NCBI GenBank assembly: GCA_018266765.1
Contig: JAFDZU010000042.1
Location: 45,525-79,501 of the forward strand
Direction: 5' to 3'
Origin: Bacteroidota bacterium
GTDB taxonomy: Bacteria > Bacteroidota > Ignavibacteria > Kapaibacteriales > UBA961
DNA length: 33,977 nucleotides
Below the pieces are notes generated by a model that had not been told where the DNA came from, did not search any database, and saw only the letters and a program-made list of their open reading frames with translations. Position 1 is the first letter of the stretch; the number at the start of each line of letters is the position of its first letter. Shown here piece after piece: positions 8,275 to 16,108 of the stretch. Both the position numbers and the translations under genes were made by a program.

Positions 8275-8287
8275 ATTATATTCCCAA

Positions 8288-9436
8288 TTAGTGCATTTCT
8301 TTTCTGACATATGCCCGAGTTTCTGCATCTGCATTTGCAATTTCGTCTAACGACGGATGAGGAACATTTTGAATGTTATCGAGAGCTTTTGCTATCAATT
8401 TGGGAATATCAGTAAACTTGATTTTCTCACCCAAAAACTCTTGAACAGCTATTTCATTTGCCGCATTAAGAATTGCAGTAGCAGTTCCTCCAACTTTCAA
8501 AGCATCAAAGGCAAGTTGCAAACAAGGAAATTTCTGCAAATCAGGTGGATAGAAGGATAAATTCCCAATTGAAAGAAGGTCGAGTCGAGGAAAATTCATC
8601 GCGATATGATGCGGATAATTCAAAGCAAAAGCAATCGGAACTCTCATATCCGGGGTACCGAGTTGCGCCTTGACACTACCGTCAATAAATTGCACAAGCG
8701 AATGAATAATACTTTGCGGATGAACTACAACATCAATTTTTTCAGGCGATAAATCAAAAAGCCATTTAGCTTCGATTACTTCAAACCCTTTGTTCATCAA
8801 GGTGGCAGAGTCAATCGTAATTTTATTTCCCATTGACCAATTGGGATGTCGAAGTGCTTGAGCGAGCGTAATCTCACCAAACTCTTCAAGCGGTAATTGC
8901 CGAAACGGGCCGCCCGATGCAGTCAGTATAATTTTCTCAATTTCCGAAGAATCTTCACCTGTTAGACATTGAAGAATTGCACTATGTTCGCTGTCAACGG
9001 CAAGAATTGGAACATTTTTTTGCTTTGCGGCTTTGGTAATTATTTCACCTGCACTTACGAGTGTTTCTTTATTCGCAAGCGCAAGTATCGCTCCTGATTC
9101 GATTGCAGAAAGCGTTGGCATTACCCCGCTAAATCCCACGAGTGACGACATGACGATTGTGTTTCGGCTGTCGCCGGCGGCCTCACAAACGCCTTCTTCT
9201 CCACAGAGTATTTCCCCTTTGAATAGTGTTGATTTTTTGAATTCACGATAATAATGAGGGTCGGAAATTGCTACTCCACGTGGATTATACAGCAAAATTT
9301 GCTTTTCAAGTTCATCAATTTTGGAATTAACTGTCAGATAGTTAATTTCCCATTCATCACGAGCAATATCAATCACTTGCAAGGTTTGGCAACCAATTGA
9401 GCCGGTAGAACCAAGAATAGAAATTGTTTTGCTCAT
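8288..9436 (-). CDS. dxr: 1-deoxy-D-xylulose 5-phosphate reductoisomerase
   Basis: The 382-residue enzyme converts DXP to 2-C-methyl-D-erythritol 4-phosphate with NADPH, the committed step of the MEP isoprenoid pathway. The N-terminal Rossmann motif GSTGSIG occupies residues 9-15. The divalent-metal and substrate region is seen in AVDSEHSAI, with NKGFEVIEAKWLF and the HPQSIIHS loop further on. The length is normal and the protein appears complete. It follows rng by 31 nt and is in turn followed by the restriction cassette. rseP, its frequent neighbour in other genomes, lies beyond that cassette. The gene is expected to be essential where the mevalonate pathway is absent. Confidence 0.96.
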   Translation of the reverse strand: MSKTISILGSTGSIGCQTLQVIDIARDEWEINYLTVNSKIDELEKQILLYNPRGVAISDPHYYREFKKSTLFKGEILCGEEGVCEAAGDSRNTIVMSSLVGFSGVMPTLSAIESGAILALANKETLVSAGEIITKAAKQKNVPILAVDSEHSAILQCLTGEDSSEIEKIILTASGGPFRQLPLEEFGEITLAQALRHPNWSMGNKITIDSATLMNKGFEVIEAKWLFDLSPEKIDVVVHPQSIIHSLVQFIDGSVKAQLGTPDMRVPIAFALNYPHHIAMNFPRLDLLSIGNLSFYPPDLQKFPCLQLAFDALKVGGTATAILNAANEIAVQEFLGEKIKFTDIPKLIAKALDNIQNVPHPSLDEIANADAETRAYVRKEMH

Positions 9437-9467
9437 TTCAGAAGAAGGGTTGATGATTTTGTAAGAA

Positions 9468-11090
9468 TTATTGGAAATCTTGAGTTATATCACGTTGCTG
9501 TTTTTGCGAATAAAATTGAAATTCATCAGGACTTAATATATCAGTTTGCTGAAGTTTGATTTTAACAAAATGCTTAATCATAAGCCGTGAAAGACGCGAG
9601 ATTGAACCTTCGAGCAAATACTCAGCCATCGAAGGATGAACAAATAAAATAATCGAAAATTCATGTGATTCAATACGAAAATTATCTAGCCATCTTTCTA
9701 TCCCATTTAAAATCACCGAGCGGGACTTTACTCGCCCAACCCCATGACATGTAGGGCAGTTATCACTTAAACGTTCAGTAATATTCTGTCGTATTCGTTG
9801 TCTGGTAATCTGCATTAAGCCAAGTTGTGTAAGCGGATAGACGGTAGTTTTTGCACGGTCACGCATAAGTTCATGACGCATTTCATTGAATATTTTCTTG
9901 CGGTTTTCTTCTTGATTCATATCGATAAAATCAATTAAAACTATCCCTGCGGCATCACGCAAACGAAGCTGTTGAGCAATTGTTCTAACGGCTTCCATGT
10001 TCGTTTTAAGCGAATTACGCTCTTGCTCGTGGTCGCTGGATGCTCTTCCTGAATTGACATCAACGACAAACATTGCTTCAGTTTGGTCGAGTACAATCGA
10101 GCCGCCACTTGGCAATCCGATTTTTCGGGAATACGTGTCAGCAATAATTTTTTCTAAACGGAACGCATCAAATATTGGCTTTCTTCCTAAATAAAGTTCA
10201 ACTTTATCAACAAGTTCGGGCGATGCCCAATTAAGATAATTGATTATTTCTTGATACAGTTTTTTGGAGTCAACTGACACGCGCTCTACATCTGTGGTAA
10301 ATAAATCTCGAATAACACTACCGGTCAGGTTTTTATCTTGATAGACTAAAGATGGATTATTATGGGATTTCTTAATATTCTTTTCTACTTCTTTCCAAAC
10401 GTCAAGCAAATATTCCCAATCTCGACGAAGTTCACTTTCACTTTTATCTTGCGAGGCAGTACGAATTATACACCCAAAACCTTCGGGTAGAATTGACCGA
10501 GCAAGTTGGCGTAGCCGTTTACGTTCACGAACCGATTGAATTTTACGAGAAACTCCGATTGCCGATTCAAAAGGCATCAAAACAACATAGCGTCCGGGCA
10601 AGGAAACTCTTGTACTTACACGTACACCTTTGCTCGAGTATGCTTCACGTACTATTTGAACAATAATATTTTGTTTGGGTTGTAATCCAATCGAAACTAC
10701 CCCGGAGCGTTTTGTGGAGAAGGTAGGAAGTGGTTTACTTGCCGGCTTTTTTTTGGCTTTCGAAGGTTTCTTTCGAGCAACTCCAGATGATGAATCACTT
10801 GTTTCGGTGAGCGATTCATCTTCTTCATCATCTTCTTCTTCGGTTATAAATGAATCTTCAATCGAAGTATCAACGTCAGAAAAATGAAGGAATCCGTCTT
10901 GTGATATTCCAATATCTACAAAAGCGGCATTCATTCCTTGAATAACTTTACCAACTCTCCCCATATATATATTACCGACTAAACGTTCTTTATCAGGAAT
11001 TTCGATAAAAAGTTCGGCTAATTCACCGCTTTCGGTTATAGCTATCCGCACTTCATTAAGCGCTGCACTTATTATAATTTCTTTCTTCAT
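9468..11090 (-). CDS. rng: ribonuclease G/E family endoribonuclease
   Basis: The 540-residue protein has an N-terminal S1 RNA-binding domain (GNIYMGRVGKVIQGMNAAFVD) and the RNase E/G catalytic core. The catalytic aspartates are Asp344 (VVDVNSGR) and Asp387 (LIDFID), 43 residues apart as in E. coli RNase E Asp303/Asp346. A zinc-link CPTC motif is at Cys445/Cys448. It lacks the long RNase E C-terminal scaffold, so RNase G is the better name. It should cut single-stranded 5'-monophosphorylated RNA, including rRNA precursors. The S1 domain is split by a low-complexity insert at about residues 75-125, first acidic (EEEDDEEDE) then basic (KKPSKAKKKPASK). It heads the rng-dxr-cassette-rseP run, and a candidate promoter lies about 165 nt upstream. 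Confidence 0.93.
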   Translation of the reverse strand: MKKEIIISAALNEVRIAITESGELAELFIEIPDKERLVGNIYMGRVGKVIQGMNAAFVDIGISQDGFLHFSDVDTSIEDSFITEEEDDEEDESLTETSDSSSGVARKKPSKAKKKPASKPLPTFSTKRSGVVSIGLQPKQNIIVQIVREAYSSKGVRVSTRVSLPGRYVVLMPFESAIGVSRKIQSVRERKRLRQLARSILPEGFGCIIRTASQDKSESELRRDWEYLLDVWKEVEKNIKKSHNNPSLVYQDKNLTGSVIRDLFTTDVERVSVDSKKLYQEIINYLNWASPELVDKVELYLGRKPIFDAFRLEKIIADTYSRKIGLPSGGSIVLDQTEAMFVVDVNSGRASSDHEQERNSLKTNMEAVRTIAQQLRLRDAAGIVLIDFIDMNQEENRKKIFNEMRHELMRDRAKTTVYPLTQLGLMQITRQRIRQNITERLSDNCPTCHGVGRVKSRSVILNGIERWLDNFRIESHEFSIILFVHPSMAEYLLEGSISRLSRLMIKHFVKIKLQQTDILSPDEFQFYSQKQQRDITQDFQ

Positions 11091-11432
11091 CAGGAAATAT
11101 TGTTCCTCTTTCTAAATTGGTTGTCTTGGGTATTTATTTTTTGTCTTTTTAATTCATACGGTAATGAGACAGACATGAATTTTAAAAGAGTATGATTGTT
11201 TGTGTTTTACTGTGAGGAATCTACCTATTCGACATAATTTCCTACACTTCCATTCAAATATACGGAAATTTAACCTCTTAGCGGCAACTCAGCAATGCTC
11301 TCAAGGTACTCTTATTCCAAGAATTGAAAATTGAGAACTCCCTACGTTGTAATTATAACTTTGGAAATGAAGAATAAGGAAGTGAATCGCGAGTAAAAAT
11401 ACTTACTGATAAGGTGACTTACATAAAATAAA
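11091..11432. other. intergenic region between rng and the SRP RNA
   Basis: No convincing reading frame is seen in either direction over these 342 nt. On the minus strand it holds a candidate rng promoter (11287-11255). The right end receives the T-rich 3' flank of the SRP RNA. Confidence 0.6.
11255..11287 (-). promoter_or_regulatory. candidate Bacteroidota-type promoter for rng-dxr
   Basis: On the minus strand TATATTTG (11262-11255) fits TAnnTTTG, and a TTG (11287-11285) lies 22 nt upstream, slightly wider than the 20 nt seen at the better promoters in this window. It would give a leader of roughly 160 nt before the rng start. Confidence 0.4.
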
Positions 11433-11433
11433 A

Positions 11434-11536
11434 ATCGGTCAAGTTGACCGTGGCGCTCTGAGAGCAAACCGACCGTTGCTTCCTTCCGGACCTGGCGGGG
11501 TTGGGCTTGTCGCAGCCGCACGGGACTTGACCGACG
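11434..11536 (-). ncRNA. ffs: signal recognition particle RNA, small bacterial type (4.5S)
   Basis: Read on the minus strand, the universally conserved SRP domain IV sequence is present: CCAGGTCCGGAAGGAAGCAA, with the GGAA tetraloop and the asymmetric loop that bind Ffh. The ends pair as CGGTCAAG (11533-11526) with CTTGACCG (11443-11436), giving a closed hairpin of about 100 nt without Alu domain. The terminal helix is followed by ATTTTTATTTT, which can act as a terminator. The RNA works with Ffh and FtsY in co-translational membrane targeting. The ends are estimated from pairing, and a good promoter directly upstream supports the 5' end near 11533-11536. Confidence 0.95.
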
Positions 11537-11537
11537 G

Positions 11538-11569
11538 CAAAAATAGGGATTTTTGGGCTTTCAGCCAAA
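11538..11569 (-). promoter_or_regulatory. Bacteroidota-type promoter of the SRP RNA
   Basis: On the minus strand TTTG (11569-11566), 20 nt of spacer, then TATTTTTG (11545-11538) matches the TTTG / TAnnTTTG consensus. The -7 box ends two to five bases before the predicted 5' end of the RNA, which is where such a promoter should start transcription. Confidence 0.7.
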
Positions 11570-11884
11570 GAAATCTTTATAAACCAAGTAGCGGCGATTA
11601 AACTGTCTGAAATATTTGGTTCACTTTTGGGTAATTTTTCCAAAGTATGAGCGTTAGATAGATATTTAAATTCAAAATTTTTCTATTATATTGATTTTTA
11701 TAATACTACGGCACATTATTTGTGGATTGCAATAGTGTTATTAAACCCTGAATAATTATTACAATTGTATTTGCTTTTTTTCTAATTTTGGAATTGCACT
11801 AATTACTTTAATTTCATATTTTTGAATTAGATAATTTCATTAGCAATCTATTGATAGACTTCTTGAAATATATTTCTGACTCAC
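11570..11884. other. intergenic region between SRP RNA and the cyclase gene
   Basis: This is very AT-rich sequence with no supportable gene on either strand. Its left border carries the SRP RNA promoter and its right part carries the cyclase promoter at 11794-11824. Confidence 0.55.
11794..11824 (+). promoter_or_regulatory. Bacteroidota-type promoter of the receiver-cyclase gene
   Basis: TTG (11794-11796), exactly 20 nt, then TATTTTTG (11817-11824) matches the TTG / TAnnTTTG consensus. Transcription would start near 11830 and leave a leader of about 55 nt before the ATG at 11885. Confidence 0.6.
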
Positions 11885-12967
11885 ATGAAAAAAATAGTTA
11901 TCATTGAAGATGAAGACTTAATCCGCGAAGGAATTGTTCTCATTTTGAAAGTGAATGGTTACGAAGTTCTAACGGCTCATAACGGGGAAGTTGGAATTAC
12001 TGTTGCAAAAGAACATTTACCGGACTTGATTATATCAGATATTATGATGCCAATTAAAGACGGCTATGATGTTCTCGAAGCACTCAGAAATTATGAACCT
12101 ACTTCTACAGTTCCATTTTTATTTTTATCAGCCAAAGCAGACCAAAGTGATATTCGTCGCGGTATGAATCTTGGAGCAGATGATTATCTCACAAAGCCGT
12201 TCGACCATGACGAACTTATCAATGCAGTTAATACACGATTAGTCAAACATGAAGAAGTACGACGTAAAGCAGAAATTGATTTTGCGGCAGATAGAGCGCG
12301 ATTTGAAGCAACGTCCGAAATCCTAAACAAAATCCTTCCTTCGTCAATTGCGACGCGTCTCATCAGTGGAGAAAAGGACATCGCAGACTATTTCGAAAGT
12401 ATTTCTATATTATTTGCAGATATAGCCGGTTTTACTCCAATTTCCGCTCAAATGCCAGCACAAAGTGTTGTTCGTTTACTCAATTTTGTGTTTGGAGAAT
12501 TTGATCGTATTATGAAGATTCACGGATGTGAGAAAATCAAAACAATTGGTGACGGATATATGGCAGTAGCCGGAGCACCAATCCGCTATGAAGACCATGC
12601 AGCGAGAATCGCAGCAGCGGCACTTGAGATGGTTGAAACCACCTTTCTACCGGATGAAATTCATAAATTATTACCAGAAAATACAACATTCAGCGTAAAA
12701 ATCGGAATTCATACAGGTGCGGCAATAGCGGGAGTTTTTGGAGAAGAGCGATTTGTTTATGATGTCTATTCTGATGCCGTCAATACAGCCGCGAGAATGG
12801 AATCACATGGTGAAGCAGGAAAAATTCATGTGTCGGAAGATTTTGTTACAGCATTACACCAGACTATCAACTTGTCGGATATAAATATGAGAATCATCGA
12901 ACGCGGTCAAATTGAAATAAAAGGAAAAGGATTAATGAAAACATACTTTTTAGAAAAAACTATTTGA
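11885..12967 (+). CDS. response regulator with class III adenylate cyclase output domain
   Basis: Residues 1-120 form a receiver domain with acidic residues near 8-10, phospho-acceptor Asp52 (ISDIMMP) and Lys104 (LTKPF). A helical linker (about 125-170) leads to a class III cyclase domain. Metal-binding Asp179 (LFADIAGF) and Asp223 (IGDGYM) are present, as are transition-state residues Asn300 and Arg304 (AVNTAARMES). The base-selecting positions are Lys219 (KIKTIGD) and Asp293 (VYDVYSD), the pair used by ATP-specific enzymes, so cAMP is the predicted product. No membrane segment is seen. Activity is presumably controlled by phosphorylation from a histidine kinase that is not in this window. 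No receptor or effector for cAMP is visible nearby. It has its own promoter. Confidence 0.92.
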   Translation: MKKIVIIEDEDLIREGIVLILKVNGYEVLTAHNGEVGITVAKEHLPDLIISDIMMPIKDGYDVLEALRNYEPTSTVPFLFLSAKADQSDIRRGMNLGADDYLTKPFDHDELINAVNTRLVKHEEVRRKAEIDFAADRARFEATSEILNKILPSSIATRLISGEKDIADYFESISILFADIAGFTPISAQMPAQSVVRLLNFVFGEFDRIMKIHGCEKIKTIGDGYMAVAGAPIRYEDHAARIAAAALEMVETTFLPDEIHKLLPENTTFSVKIGIHTGAAIAGVFGEERFVYDVYSDAVNTAARMESHGEAGKIHVSEDFVTALHQTINLSDINMRIIERGQIEIKGKGLMKTYFLEKTI

Positions 12968-13313
12968 TCTCCTACAGAGACTGAATATCTATTTATCTTT
13001 TACTCACCAAATAAAAATACTTAAGATGATAGAGAAGAAATAAAATAATAACTTTGTCTATTGTAATAAATCTGCGACCCCTCGAATTGCAAGCCATTCC
13101 TTCCTCACTGTCACCTTTTCAAATTCTACAAACCAAATTAATATATTGAGTTACTTATTATTTTTAAATTCCAGACTTATGAATTGCGAATTAAAATCAA
13201 ACTTGTAAAACCTAATAAAAATCATTTATATATTAAGGTTTATAAATTATTTACATTAAATGTGAACTACAAAGTATATCTTTGTTTTTCAATTTATTTT
13301 TAGGAGAATTTTT
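12968..13313. other. intergenic region before the lipoprotein pseudogene
   Basis: I see no gene here. A TAACTTTG (13049-13056) resembles a -7 box but has no TTG at the right distance. Near the right end are the candidate promoter box TATCTTTG and a clear AGGAG (13302-13306), seven bases before the ATG at 13314. Confidence 0.5.
13277..13284 (+). promoter_or_regulatory. candidate -7 box TATCTTTG for the lipoprotein gene
   Basis: TATCTTTG fits TAnnTTTG about 30 nt before the start codon. There is no TTG about 20 nt upstream, so the -33 half is weak. Confidence 0.35.
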
Positions 13314-14189
13314 ATGAAAAGAGGACTACAAATTTTGTCCGTTTTTATAATTTGCTTGGCTATGATTGGGTGCAGTTCAAACAATGTACCCACGATTTCT
13401 GCAGATGGATTTAAGGGATTCATCTATTACTCAACTGGTGGTAGTATCTATCGTATGAAAATGAGCGAGCAAACAACAAGTGCACTTTTTACCAATGCAC
13501 GACATCCTGATATTACGGCTAAAGGTGAAATTCTTTGTGTAGAAGAGTATTCAACTACTCGAATTATATATTCTGATTTAACAGGTGCAAACAGGAAATC
13601 GTTGGTTGTCAGCGAAAGTTACACAGGTCCTTTATTTAAATATTACCTTAATAGACCACGTATCTCTTATGACCAGCAATATGTAGTGTATGAAGGTGAT
13701 TCTGTTCATAATCCGAATTCATATGTTGTTGATGCTTCCACAGGAGAACTTGTTCTAACAATTGGTGATTATGACGCACGTCAACCAATGATATCACCAA
13801 GTTAGGCACCTGATGGCTCAATTATTGTTCAGGGGTGGACTTCAATGAATAATGGTATTTACAAAGTATCCTCTGATTTTACAACTATTCAACGTATTGA
13901 CCCCAATTTATCAAATGTGTATGACCCCAGCGTAAGCCCCGATGGCAAGATGATTGCATTTATTCGAGACGGGAAAGTATATACAATGGGCATAGATGGG
14001 TCGAATCCAACACTACATAACACAGTGGTTTCAAATTTCCACTTGACTACATGGTCGCCCGACAGTAAGTACATTGCCTCGGTCAGTAATAGTGGTCATA
14101 TGTATATTTTTGATTTAACTGCTTCAACTGTTACAGAAGTAACAAAAACTTATGTCAGCCCTGATGGACAATTATCTTGGCGATATTAA
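13314..14189 (+). pseudogene. TolB-like beta-propeller lipoprotein interrupted by an in-frame amber codon
   Basis: The gene starts at ATG 13314 with a good AGGAG. It encodes a lipoprotein signal peptide ending in the lipobox MIGC (Cys20), so the protein should be anchored in the envelope. The rest has TolB/WD40-like propeller repeats: RHPDITAKGEIL, DPSVSPDGKMIAFIRDGKVYTM and TTWSPDSKYIASVSNSGHMYIFDL. At 13803-13805 a TAG interrupts the frame, which then continues without a shift as APDGSIIVQGW to the TAA at 14187. The sequence around it (SPS-stop-APDGS) shows that the stop replaces the Trp of the repeat consensus PSWSPDGS, a one-base TGG to TAG change. Without it the protein has 291 residues. 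As read, a 163-residue half propeller would be made. The role is unknown; the family binds proteins or glycans. Confidence 0.82.
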
Positions 14190-14237
14190 GATGTTGTCTA
14201 ATTGCTTTACAGAATAGAAAGTTACAAAGAACGAAAA

Positions 14238-14288
14238 AGCTCCATCAGAGTGATTAATCATCACAAATGATGGAGCTGTATTTTTTTT
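14238..14288. terminator. intrinsic terminator after the lipoprotein gene, probably bidirectional
   Basis: AGCTCCATCA (14238-14247) pairs perfectly with TGATGGAGCT (14268-14277), and a run of eight T follows at 14281-14288. On the minus strand the stem is followed by TTTTTCG, so it can also stop transcription of the leftward gene that ends at 14322. Confidence 0.85.
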
Positions 14289-14321
14289 GTTAATGTTAAC
14301 AATGAGCGAGAATTTATATTT

Positions 14322-15056
14322 CTAACATCCACTATTTCCGACACTAAATACAAAATCTTGTTTAACTTTTACGCCTTTGGAATTTTCAGCGGGCTTCCAA
14401 TTTGGCATATTATTGATTACATTAAGCAACAGTTTGTCTATAGTTGTATCATCAGATGTTTTAGCTACTTTTGCATTAGTTATTTTACCTTCTTCGTTTA
14501 CAGTAAATCGTATTTGTGTGATTTGAAATTGTTCTGCTTTCGATTTAGGGATTTTATTAATTGCATTTTCCTTTAAATATTGGGTCATTTGTTGGTTACC
14601 GCCATTATAAACAGCTTCAATTTCTGGAACCACCGATATAGAATAATGTAATTTGTTGTTCTCTAAGTTTTCGGTTACAGCATTTCTACTTTTATAGATA
14701 ATATCAATAATTATATCACTTCCGATGTCGGCATTAGTCACTAATTTTCTTTGTTCCATGTTTAGATTTGAATTTGTGCTGACTGCTTTCATGGATTTAC
14801 CGTCGCAAGTAGCCGATATTTCTACCGAAACATAATTCGTTATCCACGCAGAGGGATACTCAGGAATAATATCACTCATAGTTTTAATACTATTGAGTTG
14901 TTCTTTTTTAACCGGATGGGAGTATGTACCTCGTATTTCATAACTTAAATCTCGAACAATTCGGGAAGATGCTCCACCAATTCCAAAATTCATATCTTGA
15001 GAGTAGCTCGTAAAAGCCATTAGAAATAAAGGCAGGAGTATTATTATATTTTTCAT
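14322..15056 (-). CDS. secreted protein with C-terminal TonB-like domain
   Basis: The preferred start at 15056 gives a 244-residue protein beginning with a signal peptide (MKNIIILLPLFLMAFTSYSQ). The frame could be extended upstream to 15101, but that would bury the signal peptide. The C-terminal 95 residues resemble the Bacteroidota TonB_C domain: TQYLKENAINKIP, then IRFTVNEEGKITNAKVAKT, then MPNWKPAENSKGVKVKQDF. The middle part (EISATCDGKSMKAVST, VVPEIEAVYNGG) looks like a small beta-sandwich often found ahead of TonB_C in this phylum. There is no N-terminal transmembrane anchor and no Pro-rich spacer, so it is unlikely to be an ordinary energy transducer working with ExbBD. It probably acts as a periplasmic protein. 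Its stop is TAG, a useful control for the amber codon next door. Confidence 0.75.
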   Translation of the reverse strand: MKNIIILLPLFLMAFTSYSQDMNFGIGGASSRIVRDLSYEIRGTYSHPVKKEQLNSIKTMSDIIPEYPSAWITNYVSVEISATCDGKSMKAVSTNSNLNMEQRKLVTNADIGSDIIIDIIYKSRNAVTENLENNKLHYSISVVPEIEAVYNGGNQQMTQYLKENAINKIPKSKAEQFQITQIRFTVNEEGKITNAKVAKTSDDTTIDKLLLNVINNMPNWKPAENSKGVKVKQDFVFSVGNSGC

Positions 15057-15209
15057 ACCGTTGTTTATTAAATGAATAAAATTACTTCTCAAAATTACCA
15101 CAAAATGATAATAGAATGATTCTATCAGCTCAATATTTAACGTTATTAACGTTTTTTAGTATTTGTATTCTGTTATCATGAATTATTCTAATTAACATTC
15201 TAAGACTCA

Positions 15210-15842
15210 TCAGCAATGGTCACAGCATTCATTCCCTTTCGACTTTTCCAATGCTTCTTTACCTTCTTTTATAGAAAAATAAATTAATCCGATTGCTCCA
15301 ATTGCATCAATATACCCGAATCCTGTTACTTGATAGATAAAACTTGAGATTAACAAAACGATACTCATATAAATACAGACTACAGTGCATTTTGCATCTG
15401 ATATGATTGGCTGTGAGTTTAGTGTTTTTCCTGTTTTTGTTTGTGAACTGGCAACATAATACATGACTCCTATTGAAAGTACTGAAATAACAATTCCCAT
15501 AAGTGTATCCTGTGGTTTGTGATTTTCAATGATACTGAGAATTGCACTGATTAATAACCCAAAAGATAATATATAGAACCCATATCCTGTTATCTGTAAT
15601 GCGGTTTTCTCAAATTGAGTTCTATCGCTGAATGGATTCTTCTGTATTCTCTTTATCATATAAATAACACCAAGATTTGACCCAACCTCAATAAAGCTAT
15701 CCATTCCAAACCCAAATAACGTTAGAGATTCATCATGAAAACCACTCACCATCGAAATAATTCCTTCGAGAATATTATATAACACAACAAATTGTGCAAT
15801 TCGTAGTGCTTTATGGTAGAGTTGCTGTTCCGATTGGTTCAA
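15210..15842 (-). CDS. cation-efflux (CDF)-like six-helix membrane protein
   Basis: The 210-residue protein has six hydrophobic segments, at about residues 12-35, 40-62, 82-106, 113-133, 150-172 and 174-191. These match the membrane part of cation diffusion facilitator transporters. The helix 2 Asp motif appears as FGMDSFIE. The helix 5 motif, usually HxxxD, is replaced by SDAKCTVVC, so Cys residues stand where His is common. The usual C-terminal cytoplasmic domain is missing and the protein ends instead in a Cys/His cluster, CCDHC. This suggests a thiophilic metal or a regulatory metal site, but the substrate is not known. The start is TTG, with AGGA seven bases upstream. It lies 108 nt upstream of the TonB-like gene's longest frame, without clear functional linkage. 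Confidence 0.75.
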   Translation of the reverse strand: MNQSEQQLYHKALRIAQFVVLYNILEGIISMVSGFHDESLTLFGFGMDSFIEVGSNLGVIYMIKRIQKNPFSDRTQFEKTALQITGYGFYILSFGLLISAILSIIENHKPQDTLMGIVISVLSIGVMYYVASSQTKTGKTLNSQPIISDAKCTVVCIYMSIVLLISSFIYQVTGFGYIDAIGAIGLIYFSIKEGKEALEKSKGNECCDHC

Positions 15843-16108
15843 TTTGAATTCCTATTGTTAACTTCAACAGTTTTTTCTATAAATTGTAAGTTCATTAAGC
15901 GAAACTACGAATATTCTCTTTAAAGACAATCTGCACTCTTAGATTGAGGTTTGAATACAAGCTTAGCAGAAAATATCGGTATGTTTGCGGATATTGCTTT
16001 AATTTGGTAAGTTGCATTGATTAAAACTTCATTTTAATTCAGAAACAACAGTACGAAATTCATTCGTGATTTCTTAAACCTTCACATAATTTAATAAGGA
16101 TAATAGAT

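Noticed and set aside
13803-13805. Possible amber recoding (TAG read as an amino acid)
   Set aside because: The neighbouring gene at 14322 uses TAG as its stop and no pyrrolysine or suppressor tRNA is seen; a TGG to TAG mutation or a sequence error is simpler.
15950-15987. Promoter for the M28 peptidase (TATGTTTG at 15980-15987)
   Set aside because: The -7 box fits, but the nearest TTTG is 26 nt upstream instead of about 20, so it was not listed as a feature.
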